Made by a program: the position numbers and the translations under genes
The notes under the pieces: generated by a model
Seen by the model: the letters and a program-made list of their open reading frames with translations, nothing else
The model's database searches: none
What the model was told of the DNA's origin: nothing
Source: Chitinophagaceae bacterium
GTDB lineage: Bacteria; Bacteroidota; Bacteroidia; Chitinophagales; Chitinophagaceae
Assembly (NCBI GenBank): GCA_024643655.1
Contig: JAHEMM010000001.1
Location: 62,001 to 126,000, forward strand
Length of the DNA: 64,000 bases
Reading direction: 5' to 3'
Part shown: piece after piece, positions 17,673-26,882 of the stretch
Layout: the number at the start of each line of letters is the position of its first letter
Position numbering within the stretch: the first letter of the stretch is position 1

Positions 17673-18100
17673 AGTTGTTTTTTTAGAATTGAATAAAATA
17701 AGGTGTGCAGCAGTTCAGGTACAAAATGTAATTATTACTAATAACTGTTAGCAAAACCAGGTTATTGTGGGATGGCTGTTAAATATTACACTTTATAGTG
17801 TTTTTTATGCACCAATGTGCTATTTTTTCAGGGCTTTTACCATTCTTTTTTGGTAAATTGATTAAGACTTTGGTAATGTTTTGAATGTGGATAACCGGTT
17901 TTTTGGAGTGCAGAAAAAGTGAACAAAGAAAAAGTTTTTTAAAAACAATTTTGAATGCTCTTAGACCTTTATTTTCGCTTGACTGACTGACGGAAACATT
18001 CCACTAACAAAGAGATGACAATTTCTTAAAAAAAAACGGAAGACTAACCCAAAGTCAATGGTATAAAAATCATTGGTTAATATTTTATCGCCGTACAGTA
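17673..18100. other. Gene-free 428-base region upstream of dnaB
   Basis: No convincing reading frame, tRNA or hairpin terminator is seen. The stretch is AT-rich with several short inverted repeats, for example TTTACC (17836-17841) and GGTAAA (17852-17857), and CAATG/CATTG near 18056-18077. It contains a perfect DnaA box and one near-match, described separately. It must hold the divergent promoters of dnaB and the hypothetical gene, but I could not assign a clean -7 element. Confidence 0.6.
17886..17894 (-). promoter_or_regulatory. Perfect DnaA-box consensus upstream of dnaB
   Basis: The plus strand reads TGTGGATAA, the exact complement of the DnaA box TTATCCACA, about 207 bases before the dnaB ATG. 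A weaker relative, TTATGCACC, lies at 17805-17813. One exact 9-mer is not rare in 64 kb, but its location in a non-coding gap before the helicase gene makes DnaA control of dnaB, or an origin-like site, worth considering. Confidence 0.35.
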
Positions 18101-19672
18101 ATGGAATTTACGAACATTAACAAAGACAGGAAGCAAAGAAGAAAATCTACATTAGATCTGGGCACAATGGTGTACGGAAAAGTTCCACCACAAGCAAAAG
18201 AGTTGGAAGAAGCCGTACTGGGTGCTATCATGCTGGAAAAAACAGCGTTTGATACCGTTGTTGAAATTCTAAAACCAGAATGTTTCTATGTAGAAGCACA
18301 TCAGCGTATTTATAGTGCAATGCAAAGTCTTTCAAACAAAAGTCAGCCTATTGATATTTTAACGGTAGCAGAAGAATTAAAATTCAAAGAAGAGCTGGAT
18401 ATAATAGGAGGAGCTTATTATGTTACAAAACTCACCAATGCAGTTGTATCAGCAGCGAATATTGAAACGCATTCAAGAATTATTTTACAAAAGTTTATTC
18501 AACGGGAATTGATTCGTATCAGTGGTGAAATTATCGGAGATGCTTATGAAGATTCTACCGACGTTTTTGATCTGTTGGACGATGCTGAAACAAAATTATT
18601 TGAGATCACTAATAATCACCTCCGCAAAAATTTTGATACGATCGATTCTGTATTAGTAAAAACAATACAGCGAATTGAGGATCTGCGTCATAAGAATGAA
18701 GATGTTACTGGTGTGCCGAGTGGTTTCCCTTCTTTGGATAGAGTAACCTATGGGTGGCAAAATACAGACCTGATTATATTAGCCGCAAGACCTTCAGTTG
18801 GTAAAACGGCTTTTGCTTTGAATCTTGCCCGCAACGCAGTAATGAGTGCTAGCAAAAAAACAGGCGTTGCTTTATTCTCATTGGAGATGAGTGCTGGTCA
18901 GCTAGTACAGCGTATCCTTTCGGCACAGAGTGAAATCTGGTTGGAGAAAATTGCCAGAGGAAAACTGGAAGAGCATGAAATGAAGCAACTCTATGCAAGA
19001 GGTATACAGGAACTGGCGCAAGCTCCATTATTTATTGATGATACACCTGCATTGAACATATTTGAATTGAGAGCAAAGTGTCGCCGCTTAAAAAACAAGC
19101 ATGATATTGGCTTAATCATCATTGACTATTTGCAGTTAATGAGTGGAACCGGTGATAATAGAAGTAGTAACCGTGAGCAGGAGATCAGTAATATCTCCAG
19201 AAACTTAAAAGCATTGGCCAAAGAATTAAATGTGCCGATCATTGCACTTTCACAGTTAAGTCGTGCTGTAGAAACCCGGAGTGCCGGTAAAGATGGTAAC
19301 AAAATGCCGCAGCTTAGTGACCTCCGTGAATCAGGGGCCATTGAGCAGGATGCAGATATGGTCATGTTTCTTTATCGTCCGGAATATTATGATATTACAC
19401 AAAACGAAATGGGCGAAAGCAATAAAGGCGAAACGCATGTTCGAATTGCGAAACATAGAAACGGTTCTTTGGAAACTATCAAACTCAAAGCCTTGTTGCA
19501 TATTCAGAAATTTACTGAAGATGATAGCGGGGGCTTTGGTGGTACAGGTTTGACGGGCAACTGGAAACCTGTAAGCGATATGGATGGTGATGGCGGCGCC
19601 AAAGTTTTTTTACAAACCGGTTCAAAGATGAATGATTCATCAGATTATGACGATGATGATAGTCCTTTTTGA
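18101..19672 (+). CDS. dnaB: Replicative DNA helicase DnaB
   Basis: Hexameric 5'-3' helicase that unwinds DNA at the replication fork. The N-terminal domain (about residues 25-130) has KELEEAVLGAIMLEKTAFD. The RecA-like ATPase domain has Walker A AARPSVGKTA with K235, GVALFSLEMS, and Walker B LIIIDYLQLM, followed by ALSQLSRAVE and SDLRESGAIEQDADMVMFLYR. The C-terminus is a low-complexity acidic tail rich in Asp and Ser. At 523 aa it is slightly longer than E. coli DnaB because of a basic N-terminal extension and this tail. No intein is present. A terminator follows at 19744. Confidence 0.97.
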   Translation: MEFTNINKDRKQRRKSTLDLGTMVYGKVPPQAKELEEAVLGAIMLEKTAFDTVVEILKPECFYVEAHQRIYSAMQSLSNKSQPIDILTVAEELKFKEELDIIGGAYYVTKLTNAVVSAANIETHSRIILQKFIQRELIRISGEIIGDAYEDSTDVFDLLDDAETKLFEITNNHLRKNFDTIDSVLVKTIQRIEDLRHKNEDVTGVPSGFPSLDRVTYGWQNTDLIILAARPSVGKTAFALNLARNAVMSASKKTGVALFSLEMSAGQLVQRILSAQSEIWLEKIARGKLEEHEMKQLYARGIQELAQAPLFIDDTPALNIFELRAKCRRLKNKHDIGLIIIDYLQLMSGTGDNRSSNREQEISNISRNLKALAKELNVPIIALSQLSRAVETRSAGKDGNKMPQLSDLRESGAIEQDADMVMFLYRPEYYDITQNEMGESNKGETHVRIAKHRNGSLETIKLKALLHIQKFTEDDSGGFGGTGLTGNWKPVSDMDGDGGAKVFLQTGSKMNDSSDYDDDDSPF

Positions 19673-19743
19673 TTTTAGCAGACCGTCTTTTAATTAGTAA
19701 ATTTTGTTGGCAGGCGGAATTGCGGAATTAAGATTTTAGATTT

Positions 19744-19768
19744 GTCCCAGAAGGCTGGGACTTTTTTT
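19744..19768 (+). terminator. Intrinsic terminator of dnaB
   Basis: A seven-base stem, GTCCCAG and CTGGGAC, with a four-base loop is followed by seven T residues. It lies 71 bases after the dnaB stop and 16 bases before the next start. Confidence 0.85.
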
Positions 19769-19783
19769 ATTTATAGTATTTAA

Positions 19784-21055
19784 ATGCGAAAAATATTCAT
19801 TACTCTTTTTATCTTCTCTTTTGCTTTTACACTACATGCTCAGTGTGATGTATCAAAACGTCCTATTGTTTTTATACATGGTTTTCTTGCATCGGGTGAT
19901 ACCTATAGTTTGCAAATTCAACGACTGATAAAAAACGGATATTGTAATGATAGATTATTTGTTTTTGATTGGAATTCAGTAACAGGTAATGGAAAGAAAA
20001 CAGATAGTTTGTTACAAGACTTTATTAATGCCGTATTATTAAAAACCGGGGCTTCACAAGTTGATTTGGTTGGACATTCTGCAGGAGGTGGTTTAGGCAG
20101 AGGCTTTTTATTGGATTCAGTTTATGCTGCCAAAATTGCTCATTATATTCATTTGGGCAGTCGTAAATGGAGTTATGAATTCAGTTGGTTTAAAAATAAC
20201 CGTTGTTTAAATATTTACTCAGCAAGCGATAAAATTATTGGAACAGGAGCAGGTAATGTTGAAGGTGCTGCTAATCTTGATTTAAAAGATAAAGATCATT
20301 ATGAAGTAGCTACCAGCGAAGAAACTTTTTCAGCTATTTATGAGTTTTTAAATAATGGTGAAAAGCCGGTCAGTAAGAATTTGAAAATGCCTTCAATCCA
20401 AATTCAAGGAAAAGCTGTTGAATTAGGCTCCAATGAACCAATGGCAAATGCAATCGTTCAAATATTTATTACCAATATAAAAACAGGGGAGAGAAAAACG
20501 AAAAAACCTGTTCAAACTTTTATAGCAGATGAAAAAGGAAACTGGGGGCCGTTTAAAGCAAATCCATCATTATATTATGAACTTGCCTTGTTGCCCGCAG
20601 ATTCATTAGCAAGAAGAATCAGTTATTATTTTGAGCCCTTTACAACTACAGATAATCATATATACTTACGGGGTTTTGCTCAAACTGGTATGATGGGGAT
20701 GATGCTAAGTAGTTTGCCCAAAAAAGAGGATCAATCGGCCATTGTTGTTTTCTCTGCCAATAAAGCTATGATTGGAGGAAGAGATAGTGTTACCATTAAT
20801 GGTATTCCCATTTCTACTCCTCAACTAACACCTGCTGCTAAAACCATTATCTCCAGTTTTATTTTTGATGATGGCGATGGAAAAACATCTGGCAAAGCAT
20901 TAAAACAATTCAGTACTGCACCATTTATTGGCGGTGTGGATATAAGTTTACCGGTAAATCCTGTATCAAAAAATACAGTTTATTTTAACGGCAGTTACTT
21001 AGTTTTACCTTCCATCTCTTCAAAACAAAAAATAGTATTGGCTGTATTTAAATAA
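19784..21055 (+). CDS. Secreted lipase-like alpha/beta hydrolase
   Basis: The 423-aa protein has a signal peptide (residues 1-20, ending FTLHAQ) and a lipase/esterase core: RPIVFIHGFLASGDT forms the oxyanion region, and VDLVGHSAGGGLGRG contains the nucleophile S99 in a GxSxG motif. YSASDKIIGTG and the later DHYEVATSEETF would supply the Asp and His. The second half (from about residue 200) is not lipase-like. It resembles an Ig-like or carboxypeptidase-regulatory-like beta domain (VELGSNEPMANAIVQIFITN and WGPFKANPSLYYELAL). It probably hydrolyses lipids or esters outside the cell membrane; the substrate is not predictable. rsmE starts three bases after its stop, so the two share a transcript. 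Confidence 0.85.
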   Translation: MRKIFITLFIFSFAFTLHAQCDVSKRPIVFIHGFLASGDTYSLQIQRLIKNGYCNDRLFVFDWNSVTGNGKKTDSLLQDFINAVLLKTGASQVDLVGHSAGGGLGRGFLLDSVYAAKIAHYIHLGSRKWSYEFSWFKNNRCLNIYSASDKIIGTGAGNVEGAANLDLKDKDHYEVATSEETFSAIYEFLNNGEKPVSKNLKMPSIQIQGKAVELGSNEPMANAIVQIFITNIKTGERKTKKPVQTFIADEKGNWGPFKANPSLYYELALLPADSLARRISYYFEPFTTTDNHIYLRGFAQTGMMGMMLSSLPKKEDQSAIVVFSANKAMIGGRDSVTINGIPISTPQLTPAAKTIISSFIFDDGDGKTSGKALKQFSTAPFIGGVDISLPVNPVSKNTVYFNGSYLVLPSISSKQKIVLAVFK

Positions 21056-21058
21056 GCA

Positions 21059-21760
21059 ATGGCATTACCTTTTTTCTATATCAACGATTATACTGAAGTT
21101 AAAAAAATGATTGTGTTGGATGAAGAAACATCTAAGCATATAGTGCAGGTACTTCGTATGAAAAGAGGTGAAGCAATAAATCTTACTGATGGGAAAGGCA
21201 GTTTACTAACCTGTACAATTGTAGATGATCATAAAAAGCATTGTGTAGTAGATTTAATAAATACAAGTTATAATGCACAAAGGCAGAGGAAAGTATCAAT
21301 TGCTATTTCATTATTGAAGAATGCGAATCGGTTCGAATGGTTTTTGGAGAAAGCAACGGAAATTGGTGTAAATGAAATCATTCCGCTGATTTGTGAAAGA
21401 ACGGAAAAAGAAAAATTTCGTTATGAAAGAATGCAAGGAATATGTATCAGCGCTATGCTCCAATCGCAACAGACATGGTTGCCGGTTTTGCATGAGCCAA
21501 GTTCTCTTAAAAATTTTATGGAAAAAACGAATGCTGAATCTAAACTAATAGCTCATTGTGAAAACGGGGTCAAAACAGTGTTAACTAGTAAACTAATAAA
21601 CCAATCAACTTGCATTTTAATTGGTCCTGAAGGCGATTTTACGCCAAACGAAATTGAACTGGCTTTACAAAATAGTTTTATTCCGGTGTCATTAGGAGAA
21701 ACAAGGTTGAGGACTGAAACTGCGGGTATAGTTGCAGCAACTTTACTTAGCCATATCTGA
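21059..21760 (+). CDS. rsmE: 16S rRNA (uracil-1498-N3)-methyltransferase RsmE
   Basis: SPOUT-class methyltransferase that makes m3U1498 in 16S rRNA. The N-terminal PUA-like part has SKHIVQVLRMKRGEAINLTDG. The SPOUT domain has ANRFEWFLEKATEIGVNEIIPLICERTE, the SAM-binding IGPEGDFTPNEIELA and the knot segment SLGETRLRTETAGIVA. Length (233 aa) is normal. Start is the ATG three bases after the lipase stop. Its last 18 bases overlap the 3' end of the convergent TerC gene. Confidence 0.96.
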   Translation: MALPFFYINDYTEVKKMIVLDEETSKHIVQVLRMKRGEAINLTDGKGSLLTCTIVDDHKKHCVVDLINTSYNAQRQRKVSIAISLLKNANRFEWFLEKATEIGVNEIIPLICERTEKEKFRYERMQGICISAMLQSQQTWLPVLHEPSSLKNFMEKTNAESKLIAHCENGVKTVLTSKLINQSTCILIGPEGDFTPNEIELALQNSFIPVSLGETRLRTETAGIVAATLLSHI

Positions 21761-22549
21761 TTCATTTGGCTCATCTATCTTCAACATAGGCTCATTTAAT
21801 TCCACCACTCTTTTCTTTTTCATTCTCTTCCGCATGGTCATATTCAATACTTCAACTACAAAAGAAAAAGCCATTCCGAAATAAATATAATTTTTTAAGT
21901 GCAGCTGATGTGCAGCTTCACTATCCCAACCTTCAATAATTAAACTCAAGCCTATCATTACAAGAAAAGACAAAGCAAGCATTTTCAAGGTAGGATGTTT
22001 ATGAATAAAGGCGGCAATACCAGTACTGAATAAAAACATAACTGTCATAGCAATCACTACTGCTGCAATCATGATTTCGACATACTTAGCTGTTCCGCCG
22101 GCGGTAATGATACTATCGAATGAAAAAACGGCATCAATTAACATGATCTGACCAATGGCATTGCCAAAAGAAATACCTTTTTCATTCTTCGTTTTTTCAT
22201 TGGGATCTTCCCCTTCCAGTTTATCATGTATTTCTTTCACCGATTTATAAATAAGAAACAAACCTCCTAATATCATTACAATACTGGCCAGATCAAAACC
22301 TTTACCTCCAATTTCAAATATAGATTTTCCCTTCTGACTTAACAGCCAGCCCAATCCCAGCAACATCAGACTTCTTGAAAGAATACCGGTTATCATCCAA
22401 AGTCTTCTAGCTCGTTTCTGATCATTAATTTTCTTTAATCGGTTTAAAATTATACTTACAAAGATTACATTGTCAATACCAAGCACTATTTCTAGTATTA
22501 CTAGTACCACAAAACTGATCAAGCTTTCGCTGGTAAAAAGATGTTCCAT
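21743..22549 (-). CDS. TerC family integral membrane protein
   Basis: Membrane protein of the TerC/YkoY/Alx family, associated with metal handling, including manganese export in characterised members. The 268-aa protein has about seven hydrophobic segments. It has the conserved acidic motifs LEIVLGIDNVIFVSIILNRL near the start and MLIDAVFSFDSIITAGG in the middle, whose Asp residues lie in the membrane and are thought to bind metal. The C-terminal tail is charged. The last codons overlap the end of rsmE on the opposite strand. pyrD ends-to-starts with it: pyrD lies 5 bases upstream, so the two could be co-transcribed. Confidence 0.93.
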   Translation of the reverse strand: MEHLFTSESLISFVVLVILEIVLGIDNVIFVSIILNRLKKINDQKRARRLWMITGILSRSLMLLGLGWLLSQKGKSIFEIGGKGFDLASIVMILGGLFLIYKSVKEIHDKLEGEDPNEKTKNEKGISFGNAIGQIMLIDAVFSFDSIITAGGTAKYVEIMIAAVVIAMTVMFLFSTGIAAFIHKHPTLKMLALSFLVMIGLSLIIEGWDSEAAHQLHLKNYIYFGMAFSFVVEVLNMTMRKRMKKKRVVELNEPMLKIDEPNESDMAK

Positions 22550-22554
22550 TTTTA

Positions 22555-23604
22555 TTATACGATTTTACTAATACGTTTTACAATTTTTGGCCCTTCATAA
22601 ATAAAACCAGTCCACACCTGAACTAACGATGCGCCTGCTTTAATCTTTTCTTTTGCATCATCACCTGTAAAAATACCTCCACTTGCAATTACTGGAATGT
22701 TGCCCATCGTCTTATCATAAATATATTTTACAACTTCTGAACTTCTTTCTTTTAGTGGTAAGCCACTTAAACCGCCGGCGCCGATAGCTTCGAGTCTTGA
22801 TTTTTGTGTTACGAGTCCTTCCCGGCTAATGGTTGTATTGCTTGCAACCAGTCCATCTAACTTTATCTCTACTGCAAGATCAATTACATCATCAATCTGT
22901 TCTTCTGTAAGATCAGGTGCAATTTTTAATAATATTGGTTTCTTATTTTCAAATTTTAAATTTTCATGTTGCAGGTGAGTTAATATCTTTCTCAATGAAT
23001 CTTTTTCCTGCAGCTCCCTTAATCCCGGAGTGTTCGGTGAACTCACATTCACTACAAAATAATCAACGTAAGGATGCAGTGCTTTAAAACAAATCTCATA
23101 ATCCTTCCATGCATCTTCATTGGGTGTTATTTTATTCTTCCCAATATTTCCTCCGATAATCATTTTGGAATTTGGAATTTGTTTTTTTGTTTTTTGCAAT
23201 CGTAAAGCGATTGCATCTACACCATCATTGTTAAAACCCATTCTGTTTATTAGAGCTTTGTCTTTTGGCAATCGAAATAATCTTGGCTTATCGTTTCCTG
23301 CCTGAGGCAAAGGTGTTACCGTTCCTATTTCTACAAATCCAAAACCGAGTGCTTCTAATTCATTTAAATACCTTGCATTCTTATCGAAGCCAGCCCCAAG
23401 ACCGACCCGGTTGGGGAATTTTAAATTCCAAATCTCAAAACCTGCCTGACGGCAGTCAGGTTCCAAATTTTCTTTTGGAGTAAATGAGTTTACAATCATT
23501 TTCTTAAAACCAATCTTGCAAAGAAATTTCAGGCTATTCATCGAAAAATAATGTACCCATTCAGGCGAAAAAAGAAATAAGAAACTGCGTAGTAATTTAT
23601 ACAT
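22555..23604 (-). CDS. pyrD: Dihydroorotate dehydrogenase, quinone-dependent (class 2), with a small in-frame insert
   Basis: Fourth step of pyrimidine synthesis: oxidises dihydroorotate to orotate using FMN and passes electrons to quinone at the inner membrane. The N-terminal helix (SFLFLFSPEWVHYFSMN) is the class 2 membrane-associating segment. FMN and substrate motifs are VGLGAGFDKNARYL, GFVEIGTVTPLPQAGN, INRMGFNNDG, VVNVSSPNTPGLREL with the catalytic Ser of class 2, and VIASGGIFTGDDA. Residues PDCRQAG, encoded around 23441-23460, look like an insertion created by a small palindromic sequence (separate entry). dihydroorotase is also in this window (45590) but not linked. Length is 349 aa. 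Confidence 0.95.
   Translation of the reverse strand: MYKLLRSFLFLFSPEWVHYFSMNSLKFLCKIGFKKMIVNSFTPKENLEPDCRQAGFEIWNLKFPNRVGLGAGFDKNARYLNELEALGFGFVEIGTVTPLPQAGNDKPRLFRLPKDKALINRMGFNNDGVDAIALRLQKTKKQIPNSKMIIGGNIGKNKITPNEDAWKDYEICFKALHPYVDYFVVNVSSPNTPGLRELQEKDSLRKILTHLQHENLKFENKKPILLKIAPDLTEEQIDDVIDLAVEIKLDGLVASNTTISREGLVTQKSRLEAIGAGGLSGLPLKERSSEVVKYIYDKTMGNIPVIASGGIFTGDDAKEKIKAGASLVQVWTGFIYEGPKIVKRISKIV
23441..23460. repeat. Short imperfect palindrome inside pyrD
   Basis: Twenty GC-rich bases read CCTGCCTGACGGCAGTCAGG; 16 of 20 positions match their own reverse complement. It stands out in AT-rich DNA and encodes the residues PDCRQAG, which other PyrD proteins as I know them do not have there. 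Its 21-base effect keeps the frame. It looks like one copy of a mobile palindromic (REP-like) unit. Confidence 0.5.
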
Positions 23605-23790
23605 ATGGGCAGCGAAGATAATTGAACTTTAGCAGCTGTTTTTGGTACAGATTGTAAGAGTTCTTACATTTGATATAGAAAGTTGCATAAACAACTTGTT
23701 TGGAGCGTAGCAAATGTTTCATTGTTCATTTTGAATTCATTACTTCTGCAGACCAAAACAATGAATTATTAACTATTTAATTTTTAGAAC

Positions 23791-24969
23791 ATGCAAGAAG
23801 CATACATAATCGCAGGATTCAGAACCGCAGTAGGAAAGGCAAAAAGAGGTGGATTTCGTTTTTATCGTCCCGATGATTTGGCGGTGGAAGTGATTAAAGG
23901 ATTAATGGCCACTGTTCCAGAATTGGAACCTAACAGAGTAGATGATGTTTTAGTGGGAAATGCTGTTCCAGAAGCTGAACAGGGATTACAATTTGGTCGC
24001 ATTATTTCTGCCAGAGCTTTAGGTTTTGAAGTTCCTGGTGCTACCGTTAATCGGTATTGTGCTTCTGGATTGGAAACCATTGCGATGGCAACTGCTAAGA
24101 TAAGAATGGGTATGGCGGATTGTATTATCGCTGGTGGTACCGAAAGCATGAGCCTGGTTCCAACAGCAGGCTGGAAAACAGTTCCATCTTATACAATTGC
24201 AAAAGATGAACCTGATTATTATTTAAGCATGGGCTTAACCGCCGAAGCTGTTGCGAAAGATTATAAAGTAAGTCGTGAAGATCAGGATGAGTTTTCTTAT
24301 AACTCACATCAAAAAGCAATGACTGCAATTGAAAAAGGTCATTTTAAGCCGGGAATTCTTCCAATTAATGTTGAAGAGATTTATCTGGATGCAAAAGGAA
24401 AAAAGCAAAAAAGAAATTATACGATGGATACGGACGAAGGTCCAAGAGCTGATACTTCAATTACTGCATTGGCGAAATTAAGACCGGCATTTGCTGCAGG
24501 CGGAGTTGTAACTGCTGGTAACTCTTCTCAAACTTCAGATGGTGCGGCATTTGTAATTGTGATGGGAGAGAAGATGATGAATGAGCTAGGTTTAAAGCCA
24601 ATAGGTCGTTTGGTGAACAGTGCAGTAGCAGGTGTTCACCCTCGCATAATGGGTATTGGTCCGGTAGCGGCCATTCCAAAAGTTTTGAAACAGGCTGGAA
24701 TGAATCTGGCTGATATTGATTTAATTGAATTAAATGAAGCTTTTGCCTCTCAGGCTTTGGCTGTTATAAGAGAAGCTGGTCTTGATCCGGCCAAGGTTAA
24801 TATAAATGGCGGTGCCATTGCCCTGGGTCATCCATTGGGTTGTACTGGATGTAAACTTACTATTCAGAATCTGGGTGATATGAAACGATTAAACAAAAAG
24901 TACGGTATGGTGACTGCTTGTGTTGGCGGCGGACAAGGAATTGCCGGTATTATTGAAAACCTTCAATAA
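23791..24969 (+). CDS. Thiolase (acetyl-CoA C-acyltransferase)
   Basis: Condensing or cleaving thiolase, likely the last step of fatty-acid beta-oxidation or formation of acetoacetyl-CoA. The nucleophilic Cys is C90 in [15 protein letters not shown]. The C-terminal His and Cys are in [17 protein letters not shown] and [21 protein letters not shown] is the conserved substrate-pocket segment. Length (392 aa) matches FadA/PhaA. The first part has [21 protein letters not shown], closer to FadA/FadI-type enzymes. It has no fadB-like partner next to it. Degradative versus biosynthetic use cannot be told from sequence. Confidence 0.93.
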   Translation: MQEAYIIAGFRTAVGKAKRGGFRFYRPDDLAVEVIKGLMATVPELEPNRVDDVLVGNAVPEAEQGLQFGRIISARALGFEVPGATVNRYCASGLETIAMATAKIRMGMADCIIAGGTESMSLVPTAGWKTVPSYTIAKDEPDYYLSMGLTAEAVAKDYKVSREDQDEFSYNSHQKAMTAIEKGHFKPGILPINVEEIYLDAKGKKQKRNYTMDTDEGPRADTSITALAKLRPAFAAGGVVTAGNSSQTSDGAAFVIVMGEKMMNELGLKPIGRLVNSAVAGVHPRIMGIGPVAAIPKVLKQAGMNLADIDLIELNEAFASQALAVIREAGLDPAKVNINGGAIALGHPLGCTGCKLTIQNLGDMKRLNKKYGMVTACVGGGQGIAGIIENLQ

Positions 24970-25179
24970 TTATTTTTACTTTGTAACCTTATTATTACAA
25001 AATACTGTAACTCTTTTCTATCTTACATAGTCGAATTTTTGAACATGCCATGCAATTTATCCATTGGGATGTTGTAATTATACTATTCAAATCGAGAAAT
25101 GCCTGGTTTTTGTTGTTACAAATTAAACTATTCAGCAATTTTAATATCCAAGCTAATTAGCTGAACCAAAACTATAATT

Positions 25180-26853
25180 ATGGACAGAAAAGATTTTTTA
25201 ACTGGCCTTAAGCGGAAAGCCAAAACAGTTCCAGCAACTGTTAATACACAATCATTTCGTACCAATTCAGGTATCAATATATATACCGGCGCATGGACTG
25301 AACAGGAAATTGTTCATTTGTTGAAACGAACCATGTTTGGTGCAAAAAAGGGTGATGTTGATTATTTCAAAACGAAAACAATGTCACAGACTGTCGATGA
25401 ATTATTAAATCCTACTGCCCCAAATCCAGCCCCCCCAATAAAAGAATACACAACATCAACTCAACCAGGAACTCCAGATGGAAATATAGCACAAGGAACT
25501 ACCTGGGTGAATGATATTAATAATGATGGTACTGTCCAATCACAAAGAAGAGCTTCCTATAAAAAATGGTTAACTGGCAATATGATTAATCAGGATAGAA
25601 GTATCAAAGAAAAAATGCTGATGTTTCTTATCGATAAATTTGGGAATGAAGCAGGTGATATTGGTAATGGGAATTGGGTATACCGCCAACAAGACTTAAT
25701 AAGACAAAATGTATTAGGCAATTATAAAAGTTTGGTTACAAATATTACAAAGGATATCGCTATGCTTCGGTATTTAAATGGCTACCTTAACCAGGCATCG
25801 GCACCAGATGAAAACTATGCAAGAGAATTGATGGAATTGTTTACACTAGGTAAAGGTCCAGGTTCTCAATACACTGAAAATGATGTAAAAGAAGCAGCTA
25901 AAGTTTTAACAGGCTGGCAAGTAAATACAACTACTTACACCACCGTTTTTACATCTTCCAGGCATAGCACTGTTAATAAAACTTTTTCATCATTTTTCAA
26001 TAATACTGTTATTACAGGCCGTACCGGTGCTACCGCAGGCGATCTGGAATTAACTGATTTAATAAATATGATTTTTGCACAACAGGAAGTAGCAAAATAT
26101 ATTGTAAGGAAGTTTTATCGTTGGTTTGTTTATTATGAAATTGATGCAGCAACTGAGACGAATGTAATTACACCACTGGCTGATATTTTTAGATCGAGCA
26201 ATTATGAATTAAAGCCTATGCTTGCTGCACTTTTCAAAAGTGAGCACTTCTTTGATCAGTTGAACAGAGGTTGTATGATCAAAAACCCGGCTGATCATAT
26301 TATTGGGTCACTACGTGAAATGAATACCTCTTTTCCAGTTGCCAGTGATTGGGATACCAGTTATGGTCTATGGAATACGTTTTACTCCTGGATGGTGCTT
26401 ACTGGTCAAAATTTACATGATCCACCTAATGTATCGGGAATGCCTGCTTATTATCAGGAGCCTTCTTTTCATGAACTTTGGATCAATTCGGATTCATTGC
26501 CAAAAAGAAATCAGTTTACAGATTTTATGATTAATTCGGGATATGTAAGAAATGGTTTTCGTGTTCGATTTGATTGTGTAGAGTTTGCTAAAACCTTGTC
26601 AAATCCCGGTAATCCTAATGATCTGATGGAAGAAGCTTTAAGTATCTTATATAGGAACGATTTGTTGCCACAAACAAAAGGACAAATAAAAACACAGATA
26701 TTATTAACAGGTCAGCAATATGATTATTACTGGACAAATGCGTGGGCCGCTTATATTTCTAATCCAACGACAGCAAATTATAATACAGTGAATCTAAGGT
26801 TGAAAACATTGTTCCAGTATTTCTTTAATTTATCAGAATATCAATTGGCTTAA
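25180..26853 (+). CDS. DUF1800 domain protein
   Basis: Large member (557 aa) of the DUF1800 family, often found beside DUF1501 proteins in Bacteroidota and Planctomycetes. Conserved segments are WTEQEIVHLLKRTMFGAKKGD near the start, DENYARELMELFTLGKGPGSQYTENDVKEAAKVLTGWQV in the middle, and DPPNVSGMPAYYQEP later. It opens with MDRKDFLTGLKRKAK and no obvious signal peptide, which is usual when Tat- or unconventional export is debated for this pair. The function of the family is not established. The DUF1501 gene begins 29 bases later, and the two are probably translated from one message. Confidence 0.9.
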   Translation: MDRKDFLTGLKRKAKTVPATVNTQSFRTNSGINIYTGAWTEQEIVHLLKRTMFGAKKGDVDYFKTKTMSQTVDELLNPTAPNPAPPIKEYTTSTQPGTPDGNIAQGTTWVNDINNDGTVQSQRRASYKKWLTGNMINQDRSIKEKMLMFLIDKFGNEAGDIGNGNWVYRQQDLIRQNVLGNYKSLVTNITKDIAMLRYLNGYLNQASAPDENYARELMELFTLGKGPGSQYTENDVKEAAKVLTGWQVNTTTYTTVFTSSRHSTVNKTFSSFFNNTVITGRTGATAGDLELTDLINMIFAQQEVAKYIVRKFYRWFVYYEIDAATETNVITPLADIFRSSNYELKPMLAALFKSEHFFDQLNRGCMIKNPADHIIGSLREMNTSFPVASDWDTSYGLWNTFYSWMVLTGQNLHDPPNVSGMPAYYQEPSFHELWINSDSLPKRNQFTDFMINSGYVRNGFRVRFDCVEFAKTLSNPGNPNDLMEEALSILYRNDLLPQTKGQIKTQILLTGQQYDYYWTNAWAAYISNPTTANYNTVNLRLKTLFQYFFNLSEYQLA

Positions 26854-26882
26854 TAATACATTTTCATCTTTAATTGTCAATA

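Noticed and set aside
19281-19553. Plus-strand frame of 90 codons within dnaB
   Set aside because: It is in another frame of an intact, conserved gene, and no start signal or similarity is seen.
23297-23312. CCTGCCTGAGGCA in pyrD as a second copy of the palindrome
   Set aside because: It encodes PLPQAGN, which corresponds to a normally conserved part of PyrD (TPxPQxGN), so it needs no insertion to explain it.
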